This document shows positions 17,410-25,401 of a stretch of 43,357 nt of DNA, piece by piece. Location of the stretch: assembly GCF_025934275.1 (NCBI RefSeq), contig NZ_JAICYI010000027.1, positions 1 through 43,357 of the forward strand, given 5' to 3'. Under the pieces are notes generated by a model that did not search any database, was not told the origin of the DNA, and saw only the letters and a program-made list of their open reading frames with translations. This stretch comes from Phenylobacterium sp. (GTDB lineage: Bacteria; Pseudomonadota; Alphaproteobacteria; Caulobacterales; Caulobacteraceae). Numbering within the stretch: the first letter of the stretch is position 1; the number at the start of each line of letters is the position of its first letter. The position numbers were made by a program, and so were the translations under genes.

Positions 17410-18003
17410 CTAGGCGGTCTCCCGCAGATAGATCGACCGCTTCGGCGCAGCCATCACGCGCCTCAGCATCGGCTCGAAGGCCTCCAGCGGCATCGACTCG
17501 TAGGCCGGGTCGAAGGCGCTCTGGTCGTAGCGGTGGCAGAACTGCGCGCAGTGCTCGAAATGCGGATGGCCGCGGTATTGCTCGCGCATGTCGCGGTCGA
17601 GGCCGATGTGGTGGAAGAAGTAGTAGCCCTGGAAGACGCCGTGCTTCTCCAGCATCCAGTGGTTCGCCTCGGAGACGTAGGGCTTCAGGATGCAGGCGCC
17701 GAGCTCGGCGTGGTCGGCCGGCATCAGGATGTCGCCGATGTCGTGGATGAGCGCGCAGACCACGTACTCCTCGTCGCGACCGTCGCGGTGGGCGCGCGTG
17801 GCGGTCTGCAGCGAGTGCTCGAGCCGGTCGACGGCGAATCCGCCGTGATCGCCCGCCAGCAGCTTCAGGTGGGCGAGGATGCGGTCGACGTGCTCGCCGC
17901 GGTGGGCGGCGCTGGCCCGGCCGATCGCCTGCCAGTCCTCCAGCGTGCCCTCGGTCATGGCGTGGAACTTGGCGCGGGTCTGGACGGCGGCGTCGTCGGC
18001 CAT
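17410..18003 (-). CDS. HD-domain metal-dependent protein, PhnZ-like
   Basis: 197 residues from ATG 18001-18003. The HD core is intact: RLEHSLQTATRAH (His63), CALIHDIGD (His87-Asp88), PADHAELGA (His98), LEKHGVFQGYYFFHHIG (His121) and RYDQSAFDP (Asp160). The ligand order and spacing resemble the mixed-valence diiron HD oxygenases PhnZ and TmpB more than phosphohydrolases, so an oxidative role on a small, possibly phosphonate-like, substrate is possible; a phosphohydrolase remains the alternative. It lies 65 bp downstream of an Old Yellow Enzyme gene on the same strand, perhaps in one transcript. Confidence 0.78.
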   Translation of the reverse strand: MADDAAVQTRAKFHAMTEGTLEDWQAIGRASAAHRGEHVDRILAHLKLLAGDHGGFAVDRLEHSLQTATRAHRDGRDEEYVVCALIHDIGDILMPADHAELGACILKPYVSEANHWMLEKHGVFQGYYFFHHIGLDRDMREQYRGHPHFEHCAQFCHRYDQSAFDPAYESMPLEAFEPMLRRVMAAPKRSIYLRETA

Positions 18004-18068
18004 GGCGGCCTCCTTGTGAGCGTGATCGGCGATCAGGGTGCGGCGCGACGGAGAGCGCGTCAACGCGC

Positions 18069-19166
18069 CTATTCCGCCGCCTGCTTCTCCGGCTCTTCCA
18101 CGAAGCCCTTCCACGAGCGCATGTAGCCCACGAATTTCTCCGACAGGCCCTCGGCCCGCAGGTGCGCCTCCGGGACCGGCCGGGCGATCGGCTCGAAGTC
18201 CGGATCGGCGGCGTAGAGCTTCGGATAGTCGTGGTGCAGGATCGCGGCGCGGCCCAGGAACACGAAATCCATGCCGCGCTCCAGGCAGGCGCGCACGTCG
18301 GACCCGCTCATGATCTTGCCGGCGCAGCCCAGCCGCACCTTCCCCCGGTCGAGCTCGGTGAAGTAGCTCATCAGCGTGCGGCCCTGGAATTCCTCGTCGG
18401 CCGGCTCCTTGGCGTAGTCCCAGAGGCTCATGTCGAGGTAGTCGATCCGCCCCTCGGCCATCACCTCGGCGGCGAGCGCGACGATCTCCGGCAGCTTCAG
18501 CTCGAAGCGCTCCGGCGACAGGCGCAGGCCCAGCGAGAAGTCCGCCCGGCAGCGCTCGCGGATGCCCGCGATGATCTCCTTGATCACCCGGCTGCGGTTC
18601 TCGGGCGAACCGCCATAGCGGTCGGTGCGCCGGTTGAGCCCCTCGGAAAGGAACTGGCACAGGATGTAGCTGTGCGCCCCGTGGATCTCGACGCCGTCGA
18701 AGCCCGCCCGCTCGGCGCGTTGGGCGGCGGCCGTGAAGTCCTCGACCAGCTGCTCGACCTCGGCCGTCGAGAGCCCGCGCGCGCCGGTCGCCTCGTCGTC
18801 GGAGGGCCCGACCGGCGCCTGGCCGATCAGCGCCTTCGGGCTGCGAATGCCGGCGTGGTGCAGCTGCACGACCGCGACCGAGCCCTCGGCCTTGATGGCC
18901 TGGGCGAGGCGGGTCATGCCGGGCAGGTGCTCCTCGCCGAACACCCCGAGCTGGCCCGGAAAGCCCTGGCCCTGGCGCTGCACGTGGGCGGCGCAGGTCA
19001 TGGTCATGCCGAAGCCGCCCTTGGCCCGCAGCGTCAGCCAGCGGAACTCCTCGTCGGACAGCACGCCGTCGGGATGGCTCTGCAGGTTGGTGAGCGGCGC
19101 CAGCGCGAAGCGGTTCTTCATCGCCGGGCCGTGGGCGAAGGTCAGCGGCGCAAGCACGTCGGTCAA
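18069..19166 (-). CDS. NADH:flavin oxidoreductase, Old Yellow Enzyme family
   Basis: 365 residues forming a FMN-binding TIM barrel. Visible are NRFALAPLTNLQSHPDGVLS at the N-terminus, VVQLHHAGIRSP near residue 100, FDGVEIHGAHSYILCQFLSE near residue 160, RTDRYGGSPENRSRVIKEII near residue 185, and the phosphate-binding GCAGKIMSG..V near residue 290 with DFVFLGRAA. The HGAH substrate-anion motif is intact. Such enzymes reduce activated C=C bonds or, in the longer forms, xenobiotics. There is no Fe-S/NADH C-terminal extension, so this is the short OYE form. It is followed by the HD-protein gene. Confidence 0.9.
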   Translation of the reverse strand: MTDVLAPLTFAHGPAMKNRFALAPLTNLQSHPDGVLSDEEFRWLTLRAKGGFGMTMTCAAHVQRQGQGFPGQLGVFGEEHLPGMTRLAQAIKAEGSVAVVQLHHAGIRSPKALIGQAPVGPSDDEATGARGLSTAEVEQLVEDFTAAAQRAERAGFDGVEIHGAHSYILCQFLSEGLNRRTDRYGGSPENRSRVIKEIIAGIRERCRADFSLGLRLSPERFELKLPEIVALAAEVMAEGRIDYLDMSLWDYAKEPADEEFQGRTLMSYFTELDRGKVRLGCAGKIMSGSDVRACLERGMDFVFLGRAAILHHDYPKLYAADPDFEPIARPVPEAHLRAEGLSEKFVGYMRSWKGFVEEPEKQAAE

Positions 19167-19263
19167 GCTGGGGTTCCCCTCGAACGCTTGTTTGAGAGAT
19201 GGGTCATAGCCTCACTTCCGCAACGGCGCCAAACCCCGCGTCCGCGACCGATCGGCGCCGCGC

Positions 19264-19292
19264 TTGAGGGCCACGGCCCGAGCCGCTATGCA
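19264..19292 (+). promoter_or_regulatory. Promoter for tRNA-Gly
   Basis: TTGAGG (19264-19269), 17 bp, then TATGCA (19287-19292); the mature tRNA begins 14 nt later at 19306. Spacing and distance fit a sigma70-type tRNA promoter. Confidence 0.5.
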
Positions 19293-19305
19293 TCGCGCCT
19301 GCGAC

Positions 19306-19380
19306 GCGGGCGTAGTTCAGAGGTAGAACGTCAGCTTCCCAAGCTGAATGTCGTGGGTTCGATTCCCATCGCCCGCTCCA
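19306..19380 (+). tRNA. tRNA-Gly (anticodon CCC)
   Basis: A full cloverleaf is visible. Acceptor GCGGGCG pairs with CGCCCGC. The anticodon stem TCAGC/GCTGA encloses the loop TTCCCAA, giving anticodon CCC, which reads GGG. The T arm GTGGGTTCGATTCCCAT has the TTCGA T-loop. CCA is encoded (19378-19380). The 3' half is antisense to the end of the alkB-type gene. Confidence 0.95.
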
Positions 19381-20407
19381 GCATCGCCCGCGCGCGCGGG
19401 TCCATGACGCGGCGCCAGAGCGGCGGGACGAAGGCCATCAGCAACGCGGCGGCGTAGCCGCTGGGCAGCTCCGCCGCGCCGGGCAGCGGCTCCAGCGCCT
19501 GGTAGGGCCGCTGGGTCAGCCGGTGATGGTCGCTGTGGCGGCCCATGTTGAACAGCGCGGCGTTGTTCATCCGCCGGGCCGAGTTCCAGGAATGCTGCGG
19601 CCCGAGCGGCTCCGGCCGCCCCGAGGCCGCATCACGGCGCGTCAGGCCGTAGTGGGCCACGTAGTTGAAGGCCTCCAGGAGCCCGATGGCGACGATGGCG
19701 CTCACGGCGACGAAGGCCAGCGCCCGCAGGCTGACCATGCCGAGGCCGATTGCCAGCAGGGCCTCCAGCGCGAGGTAGCCGAGCACACGGTTGCCGGGAC
19801 CGATCGGGCGGCGGCCCGCGCGCCGCAGCCGCTCCGTCTCGAAGCGCCAGGCCTCACCGAACTGGCCTGCGATCGAGCGCGGCAGGAAGGCGTAGAGTCC
19901 CTCGCCCAGCCGCGCGCTGGCGGGATCCTGCCAGGTGGCCGCCCGGCGATGATGGCCGTGCACGTGGGAGATCCGGAAGTGCATGTAGAAGACGCTGCCC
20001 AGCAGCGCGAGGCCGAGCGCGCGCTCCGCCGGCGCGCGGCTGTGGATCATGTCGTGGGCGGCGACGAAGCCGAACACGCCGAGGGTGACGCCGGCGGAGA
20101 CCGCCAGGCCCGCGGCCTCGGGAAGGCTCGTCCCAGGCCGCGCGGCCAGCGCCGCGGCCCAGGCGAAGGCGGCGATCTGCAGCGGGATGTAGAGCCAGAG
20201 GATCAGCCGATGCCCGGCTCCCGCGCCTGCGCCCGCGGACGCCCGCTCGTCGCCGAACACGGCGTCGAGGCCGGTCAGGACCAGCGGCGTGGCGATCACC
20301 GGGGCGAGGGTCCAGGCGCCGCCCAGCCAGCCCCCGAGAGGCAGCAGGGCCAGGAAGCCGAACGGCGTGCAGTACCTCAGCGCCGCCATGCGGCCCTCGC
20401 GCAGCAT
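19331..20407 (-). CDS. alkB: Membrane-bound diiron alkane hydroxylase (AlkB family)
   Basis: 358 residues with four to six membrane segments and the His clusters of the AlkB/xylene monooxygenase family: AAHDMIHSRAP (about 117-125), SHVHGHHRR (147-155), NYVAHYG, and MGRHSDHHRL..RPYQ. It would hydroxylate alkanes or related hydrophobic substrates with rubredoxin electrons; no rubredoxin gene is nearby. The start is ATG 20405-20407 (AAGGGG upstream) or ATG 20387-20389. Oddity: the frame runs into the tRNA-Gly gene, so its last 16 codons (ending GIEPTTFSLGS) are antisense tRNA sequence. Confidence 0.85.
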   Translation of the reverse strand: MLREGRMAALRYCTPFGFLALLPLGGWLGGAWTLAPVIATPLVLTGLDAVFGDERASAGAGAGAGHRLILWLYIPLQIAAFAWAAALAARPGTSLPEAAGLAVSAGVTLGVFGFVAAHDMIHSRAPAERALGLALLGSVFYMHFRISHVHGHHRRAATWQDPASARLGEGLYAFLPRSIAGQFGEAWRFETERLRRAGRRPIGPGNRVLGYLALEALLAIGLGMVSLRALAFVAVSAIVAIGLLEAFNYVAHYGLTRRDAASGRPEPLGPQHSWNSARRMNNAALFNMGRHSDHHRLTQRPYQALEPLPGAAELPSGYAAALLMAFVPPLWRRVMDPRARAMLERAMGIEPTTFSLGS

Positions 20408-20427
20408 CGTTCCCCTTGACTGCCGAA

Positions 20428-20458
20428 ACGTACATCGTTCCGTTCCGTTGAGGTACGT
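20428..20458. promoter_or_regulatory. Inverted repeat in the short alkB/methyltransferase divergent promoter
   Basis: ACGTAC (20428-20433) and GTACGT (20453-20458) form an inverted repeat around a run of CGTTC-type pentamers (CGTTC CGTTC CGTTG). The whole divergent region is only 53 bp, so a single bound regulator could control both genes. TTGACT (20416-20421) is a possible rightward -35 with a poor -10. Confidence 0.4.
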
Positions 20459-20460
20459 AG

Positions 20461-21528
20461 ATGAAAATCGGCGCGATCCCCGAGACCCCGCTCGAGTGGC
20501 TGGCCCTGAAGCTCGGCCTGGCGCCGGAGCCGCTCGCCGACACCCACGGGGCGATGCTGCTGGCGCGCACCGTCATGGCGGGCGCGGAGCTCGGGGTGTT
20601 CGACGCCCTCGCCGCGAAGCCCCTGACCCGCGACGAGACCGCCGCGGCCTGCGGCACGGCGGCCGGGCCCACCGAGCTCCTGCTGGATGCGCTGCTCGCC
20701 TGCGGCTACCTGCGGGCCGAGGGCGGCCGCTTCGGCCTGACCGCCCGGTCGCGCAAGTGGCTGCTCAGCGACGCCCCGGCCTCGGTCCGCGACAAGCTCC
20801 TGCTGCAGACCATCGAGTGGCGCTGGCTGGGCGAGCTGGAAGCCTTCGTGCGCAGCGGCCGGCCGCTGGAGTTCCACGACGCGATCTCGCCGGCGGAGCT
20901 CGATCTCTACCACCGCGGCATGCGCGCGCTGGCGCAGGTGGCCGGCGGCGAGGTCGCCGTCCGCACGCCGCTACGCTCCGGCGCGACCCTGATGCTCGAC
21001 ATCGGCGGCTCGCACGGCCACTACGCCGCGGAGATCTGCCGCCGCCATCCCGGCCTGAGCGCCGAGGTCATGGACCTGCCGGAGGCGGTGGAGGCTGCGG
21101 CGCCGATCCTGGCGCGCGAGGGGCTCGGCCAGCGGGTCGTCCATCGCGCCGGCGACGCGACGAGCGCGGACCTCGGAACCGAGCGCTATGATCTGGTGCT
21201 GATGTCGAACCTCGCCCATCACCTGGACGCCGGCCAGAATCTCGACCTCGCCCGCCGGGTGGCGCGCGCGCTGAAGCCCGGCGGCGCCTTCGTGATCCAG
21301 GAGCCGGCGCGCGCCGAGGCGCCGGGCCGCGCGGGGCAGGTGCCGGCGCTGCTCGGCCTCTACTTCGCCATGCAGAGCCGCCCCGACGTCAGGACCTGGA
21401 CGGTGCGCGAGATGGCGGGCTGGCAGGCGGCCGCGGGGCTGCGTCCGCGGCGTGCGGCGGCCCTGCGGACGGCGCCGGGCTGGGTGCAGCAGGCGGCGAT
21501 TCGCAGACCTGGGGAGACCGCGTCATGA
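20461..21528 (+). CDS. SAM-dependent methyltransferase, O-methyltransferase family 2 type
   Basis: 355 residues. The N-terminal winged-helix/dimerisation domain (about 20-105; GAELGVFDALAAKPLTRDET, LLDALLACGYL, FGLTARSRKWL) precedes a Rossmann domain with the SAM motif LMLDIGGSHGHYAAEI near residue 178, VMDLPEAVE, and FVIQEPARAE. LMSNLAHHLDAGQN follows motif II. This architecture matches small-molecule O-methyltransferases from natural-product and ubiquinone-like pathways. It overlaps the SDR gene by ATGA, so the two are translationally coupled, and it is divergent from alkB. Confidence 0.87.
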   Translation: MKIGAIPETPLEWLALKLGLAPEPLADTHGAMLLARTVMAGAELGVFDALAAKPLTRDETAAACGTAAGPTELLLDALLACGYLRAEGGRFGLTARSRKWLLSDAPASVRDKLLLQTIEWRWLGELEAFVRSGRPLEFHDAISPAELDLYHRGMRALAQVAGGEVAVRTPLRSGATLMLDIGGSHGHYAAEICRRHPGLSAEVMDLPEAVEAAAPILAREGLGQRVVHRAGDATSADLGTERYDLVLMSNLAHHLDAGQNLDLARRVARALKPGGAFVIQEPARAEAPGRAGQVPALLGLYFAMQSRPDVRTWTVREMAGWQAAAGLRPRRAAALRTAPGWVQQAAIRRPGETAS

Positions 21529-22217
21529 CCACCGTCCTCGTCACCGGCGCGAACCGCGGCCTCGGCCTGGAGTTCGTGCGCCAGTACGCCGCCGACGGCG
21601 CGCAGGTGATCGCCTGCTGCCGCGATCCGCAATCGGCCGATGCCCTCGGCCGCATCGCCAAGGCCTCCGACGGCCGCGTGCGCATCCTGCCGCTGGACGT
21701 GGGCGACGCGGAGTCCGTCGCCACCCTGAAGGCGGTGCTGGGCGAGGAGCCGATCGACATCCTGATCAACAACGCCGGCGTCGGCGGCCCGCGCGAGCAG
21801 TCGGCCGGCAAGATCGACGCGGGCGGCTGGCTGGCGGCGTTCCTGGTCAACGCCATGGCGCCGGTGCTGATCGCCCAGGCGCTGCACGACAACCTCGTGC
21901 GCGGGCGGGAGAAGAAGCTGGTGGCGATCACCAGCCAGCTCGGCTCGACGGCGAACAACGGCGGCGGCCGCTATGTCTATCGCTCCACCAAGGCCGCGCT
22001 GAACAACGCCATGCGCGGGCTGTCGCGCGACTGGGCGGGCGAGGGGATCGCCGTCGGCATCTTCCATCCCGGCTGGGTGCGGACCGACATGGGCGGCAAA
22101 GGCGCGCCGCTGACGCCGGACGCGAGCGTCAGCGGCCTTCGCCGGCGCATCGCCGAGCTCTCGCCCGCGACCAGCGGCGCCTACCGCGACTACGCCGGCG
22201 CGGAGCTGCCCTGGTAG
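21525..22217 (+). CDS. Short-chain dehydrogenase/reductase
   Basis: 230 residues with a Rossmann fold: VTGANRGLGLEFVRQY (TGxxxGxG), CCRDP after beta-2, LPLDVGD, INNAGVGGP (NNAG), and the catalytic YRSTK (YxxxK) preceded by SQLGS. The sequence resembles the C-factor/sniffer-like carbonyl reductase branch. Start ATG 21525 overlaps the methyltransferase stop (ATGA). The substrate is unknown; with the methyltransferase and the divergent hydroxylase it could act on an oxidised lipid or secondary metabolite, an inference from context. Confidence 0.9.
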   Translation: MTTVLVTGANRGLGLEFVRQYAADGAQVIACCRDPQSADALGRIAKASDGRVRILPLDVGDAESVATLKAVLGEEPIDILINNAGVGGPREQSAGKIDAGGWLAAFLVNAMAPVLIAQALHDNLVRGREKKLVAITSQLGSTANNGGGRYVYRSTKAALNNAMRGLSRDWAGEGIAVGIFHPGWVRTDMGGKGAPLTPDASVSGLRRRIAELSPATSGAYRDYAGAELPW

Positions 22218-22231
22218 CGCCGCAAGCAAGC

Positions 22232-22253
22232 GGCGGGGCCCTGCGGCCCCGCC
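22232..22253. terminator. Bidirectional hairpin between SDR and M13 peptidase genes
   Basis: GGCGGGGCC (22232-22240), loop CTGC, GGCCCCGCC (22245-22253): a perfect 9-bp GC stem between two convergent stops. No T-tract is present. Confidence 0.6.
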
Positions 22254-22263
22254 CGTCCCAGGC

Positions 22264-24390
22264 TCACCAGATCCGCACGCGGTCGGCCGGGGCGACGTAG
22301 AGCTTGTCGCCCGGCTTGACGTCGAAAGCCGGGTACCAGCCGTCGATGTTGCGGATCGTGCCGTTCACCCGATAGCGCGCCGGCGAGTGCGGATCGATGA
22401 CCAGGAACTGCTTGGCCCGGTCCTCGCGGATCTTCTCGCGCCACACCTGCGCCCAGCCGAGGAAGACGCGCTGGTCGCCCGTGGTGCCGTCGATGATCGG
22501 CGCCGGGCGCCCCTTCAGCGAGGCGTGGTAGGCGTCCAGCGCGAGCGAGACGCCGCCCATGTCGCCGATGTTCTCGCCGAGCGTCAGATGCCCGTTCACA
22601 TGCGCGCCCGGATAGGGCTCGAAGGCGGAGTACTGGGCCGCCAGCTTCTCGGCCTGGGCGGTGAACTTCGCGGCGTCCTCGGCCGTCCACCAGTCGCGCA
22701 GCACGCCGTCGCCGTCGGACTTGCGGCCCTGGTCGTCGAAGCCGTGGCTGGTCTCGTGGCCGATCACCCCGCCGATGCCGCCGTAGTTGATCGCCGGATC
22801 CGCGTCGGGGTCGAAGAACGGCGGCTGCAGGATCGCGGCCGGGAACACGATCTCGTTGTTCACCGGGTTGTAGTAGGCGTTGACCGTCTGCGGCGTCATC
22901 CCCCACTCGGTCTTGTCCACCGGCCCGTTCAGCCGCACGACGTCGCGCCGCCATTCGAAGGCGCCCGAGCGCTCCACGTTGCCGTAGAGGTCGGTGGGGC
23001 TGAGCGTCAGCTTGGAGTAGTCGCGCCACTTCACCGGGTAGCCGATCTTGACGGTGAACTTGGAGAGCTTCTCCAGTGCGCGCCCCTTGGTCTGCGGGCT
23101 CATCCAGTCGAGCTTCTGGATACGGGCCCTGAGCGCGCCCTGGATCTCGCCGACCAGCGAGTCCATCTTGGCCTTCGAGGCCGGCGGGAAGTAGCGCGCC
23201 ACGTAGACCCGCCCGATGCTCTCGCCGATGGCGCTGTTGGCGAAGGCCACGGCGCGCTTCCAGCGCGGCTGCTGCTCCGGCTGTCCGGAGAGCGTCTTGT
23301 TGTGGAACTCGAAGTGGGCGTCCACGAAGCGCTTGGAGAGATAGGGCGCGGCGCCGTCGGTCACGTGGAAGGCCTCCCAGGCCTTCAGGGTCTTGAGCGG
23401 GGTCTCCGCGTAGACCTTCGCGACCTTCGGGTAGGCGGTGTTGGTGGTCACCACGATCCGGTCGAGGTCGGCCGGCAGCTCCGTCCCGGCCAGGTAGCGC
23501 TTCCAGTCGAAGCCAGGCGTCATCGCCTGCAGCTGCGCAAGCGTCGCGGGATTGTAGGTCTTGTCGAGGTCGCGGCGCTCGGCGCGGCTCCACATCGCCT
23601 CGGCGAGCTTGTCCTCGAAGCCGACGATCGCCTTGGCGTTGCCGGCCGGGTCCGGCCAGCCGGCCATGGTCAGCATCTGCTGCACGTAGGCGAGGTACTT
23701 GGCCTTCTTGTCGGCGAACGAGGCCTGCAGGTAGTAGTCCCGGTCCGGCAGGCCCAGGCCGCCGGTGGTCGTGTAGACCGCGTAGCGTTTCGGGCTCTTC
23801 TCGTCGGCTTCGATGAACACCGGCAGGATGCTCGCGAAGCCTGTGGTGTTGGCCTTGCCCATCAGCGCCGTGAACTGCGCCTTCGTCTTCACCGCCTTGA
23901 CCTGGGCGAGCTCGCGCGCGAGCGGCTTGGCGTCCAGCTTGTCGGCCAGGGCTTCGTCCATGAACGAGGCGTAGGCGGCGCCGATCTTGGCCGCGTCCGG
24001 GTCCTTCAGCAGGCCGGCCTGCGCTTCCTCGAGGATGGCGTGCACGCGGGCCTCCGACAGCTCCGCGAGCTTGTCGAAGTTGCCGTAGCGGGTGCGGTCG
24101 GGCGGGATCTGCGTACGCGCATCCCACTTGCCGTTGGCGTACTCGTAGAAGTCATCGCCCGGCTTCACCGCTGGGTCCATGCCGGTCAGGTCGAAGCCCC
24201 AGGTCCCGTACTTGGGCGCGGGCGGCGGCTGGTCGATGTGGACCTCGGCCCGGGCGGCGGCCGCCGGCTTCGCTGCGGCGTGCCTGGCCGGCGCATGGCG
24301 CGCCTTCGCGGCCAGACCCGGGTCGGCGCTCAAGGCCAGCGCCGCGACGCCCGCCGCGCCAAGCAAAAGGTTTCTCAAGACTGGCCGCAT
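22264..24390 (-). CDS. M13 family metallopeptidase (neprilysin/PepO-like), exported
   Basis: 708 residues from ATG 24388-24390. The signal peptide (about 1-28) is followed by an Ala/Lys/His-rich linker. The M13 N-domain begins GFDLTGMDPAVKPGDDFYEY and NGKWDARTQIPPDRTRYGNF. The zinc site is intact: GVIGHETSHGFDDQGR (HExxH) and LGENIGDMGG (third ligand Glu and Asp). NAYYNPVNNEIVFPAAILQPPFF is the substrate-binding signature, and RVNGTIRNIDGWYPAFDV with the C-terminal RVRIW completes the family. It should cleave small peptides in the periplasm. The reading frame continues upstream through the broken Crp/Fnr gene only because of that gene's frameshift. Confidence 0.94.
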   Translation of the reverse strand: MRPVLRNLLLGAAGVAALALSADPGLAAKARHAPARHAAAKPAAAARAEVHIDQPPPAPKYGTWGFDLTGMDPAVKPGDDFYEYANGKWDARTQIPPDRTRYGNFDKLAELSEARVHAILEEAQAGLLKDPDAAKIGAAYASFMDEALADKLDAKPLARELAQVKAVKTKAQFTALMGKANTTGFASILPVFIEADEKSPKRYAVYTTTGGLGLPDRDYYLQASFADKKAKYLAYVQQMLTMAGWPDPAGNAKAIVGFEDKLAEAMWSRAERRDLDKTYNPATLAQLQAMTPGFDWKRYLAGTELPADLDRIVVTTNTAYPKVAKVYAETPLKTLKAWEAFHVTDGAAPYLSKRFVDAHFEFHNKTLSGQPEQQPRWKRAVAFANSAIGESIGRVYVARYFPPASKAKMDSLVGEIQGALRARIQKLDWMSPQTKGRALEKLSKFTVKIGYPVKWRDYSKLTLSPTDLYGNVERSGAFEWRRDVVRLNGPVDKTEWGMTPQTVNAYYNPVNNEIVFPAAILQPPFFDPDADPAINYGGIGGVIGHETSHGFDDQGRKSDGDGVLRDWWTAEDAAKFTAQAEKLAAQYSAFEPYPGAHVNGHLTLGENIGDMGGVSLALDAYHASLKGRPAPIIDGTTGDQRVFLGWAQVWREKIREDRAKQFLVIDPHSPARYRVNGTIRNIDGWYPAFDVKPGDKLYVAPADRVRIW

Positions 24391-24518
24391 TTCGCCCCCG
24401 CTGCTTCGGTGATGGCGCGGGCCACGATGTTTTCGCCCCGCCGGCCGCATCAAAGGTGGAAAATCGCCCCCGATGCAAGTGAACGGGGTGTCATTCGCCG
24501 CATCGCGGCGGCGCAGGC

Positions 24519-25233
24519 TCACTGCGCCGCGGGGAGCAGCCGTTCGTAGGTCCGGCGGATGACGCCGTAGCACTCGCAGGCGAGCGTCTCGAGCGTGCCG
24601 CGGTCGACGATGTCGACGACGCCGCGGCGATAGCGGATCGCCCCCTTCCCCTGCGTCGCGCGCGCGACCGCCGTCACCGTGGTTCCGCTGCACCCCCAGC
24701 ATGTCGGCCAGGAACTCCTGGGTGAGCGCGATGGTGTCGGTGGAGATCCGGTCGTGGCAGGTGAGCAGCCAGCGGCAGAACCGCGCCTCCACCGAATGCA
24801 GGGCGTTGCAGGCCACCGACTGGATGGCGTGGGCGAACAGCGCTTCGCTGTGCAGATCGACGAGCTCGCGGATGCGGGGGCTCTTCTCCCAGGCCTCGTG
24901 CAGCTGCGCCGCGCCGATGCGCGCCGCCCGGGTCGGCGTCTGCACGATCGCCCGCACCAGCGACTGCCGCGGCGAGGCCGCCGCCGCCAGGCCGAGGGCG
25001 CCCTCGCGTCCGATCGTGGCGCTCTCGATGGCGGCGCCGCTGTCCATCAGGGTCATCAGCGAAATGACGCCGTCGTGCGGGAAGTAGACATGCTCGATCC
25101 GGTCGCCGGGGTCGTAGAGCAGCCGCCCGCGCTCGAGGTCGACCTGCGCCAGACCCGGCGTGAGCAGCGCGCGATCCTCGGCGGAAAGGGCGGCGAGAAG
25201 CAGGTTTCGCAACGCGGAATGGGGCCTCTGCAT
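24519..25233 (-). pseudogene. Crp/Fnr family regulator interrupted by a one-base frameshift
   Basis: From ATG 25231-25233 the first frame gives an intact cyclic-nucleotide-type beta-roll (LLYDPGDRIEHVYFPHDGVI, TIGREGALGL) and the HTH start LTQEFLADMLGVQR. It then switches to unrelated Arg-rich sequence. Removing one base at 24681-24682 (GGTTCCG read as GGTCCG) restores TTVTAVARATQGKGAI, YRRGVVDIVDRGTLE, CECYGVIRRTYERLLPAAQ and a stop at 24519, the normal end of this family (237 residues). The break lies in the recognition helix, so the protein as encoded could not bind DNA normally. It is either a recent null mutation or a sequence error. Confidence 0.85.
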
Positions 25234-25297
25234 CGGGGCTGGAAAACGTCGCCGTCCGGCTTCGGTTTCCAAGTTATCGACGCAGGGTGGCGAAGAC

Positions 25298-25313
25298 TGT
25301 CGAGAACTCGACA
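25298..25313. promoter_or_regulatory. Perfect dyad upstream of the Crp/Fnr gene
   Basis: TGTCGAG-AA-CTCGACA has 7-bp perfect arms and lies 65 bp upstream of the Crp/Fnr start. It is a likely operator by shape and position. It does not match FNR (TTGAT-N4-ATCAA) or CRP consensus. Confidence 0.45.
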
Positions 25314-25401
25314 TTCGCGCGCGGCAATCGACCAAATCCCAGAAGAGATCGGTCAGGAAATGCCGAATTGTGGAAATTCGACCTCTGCTCGAAATGTCGG
25401 A

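Noticed and set aside
19331..19370. GIEPTTFSLGS tail as a functional protein motif
   Set aside because: It is exactly the antisense reading of the tRNA-Gly gene and carries no protein-family meaning.
24675..24690. Programmed ribosomal frameshift in the Crp/Fnr gene
   Set aside because: No slippery heptamer, stop codon context or downstream structure is evident, and family members are normally encoded in a single frame.
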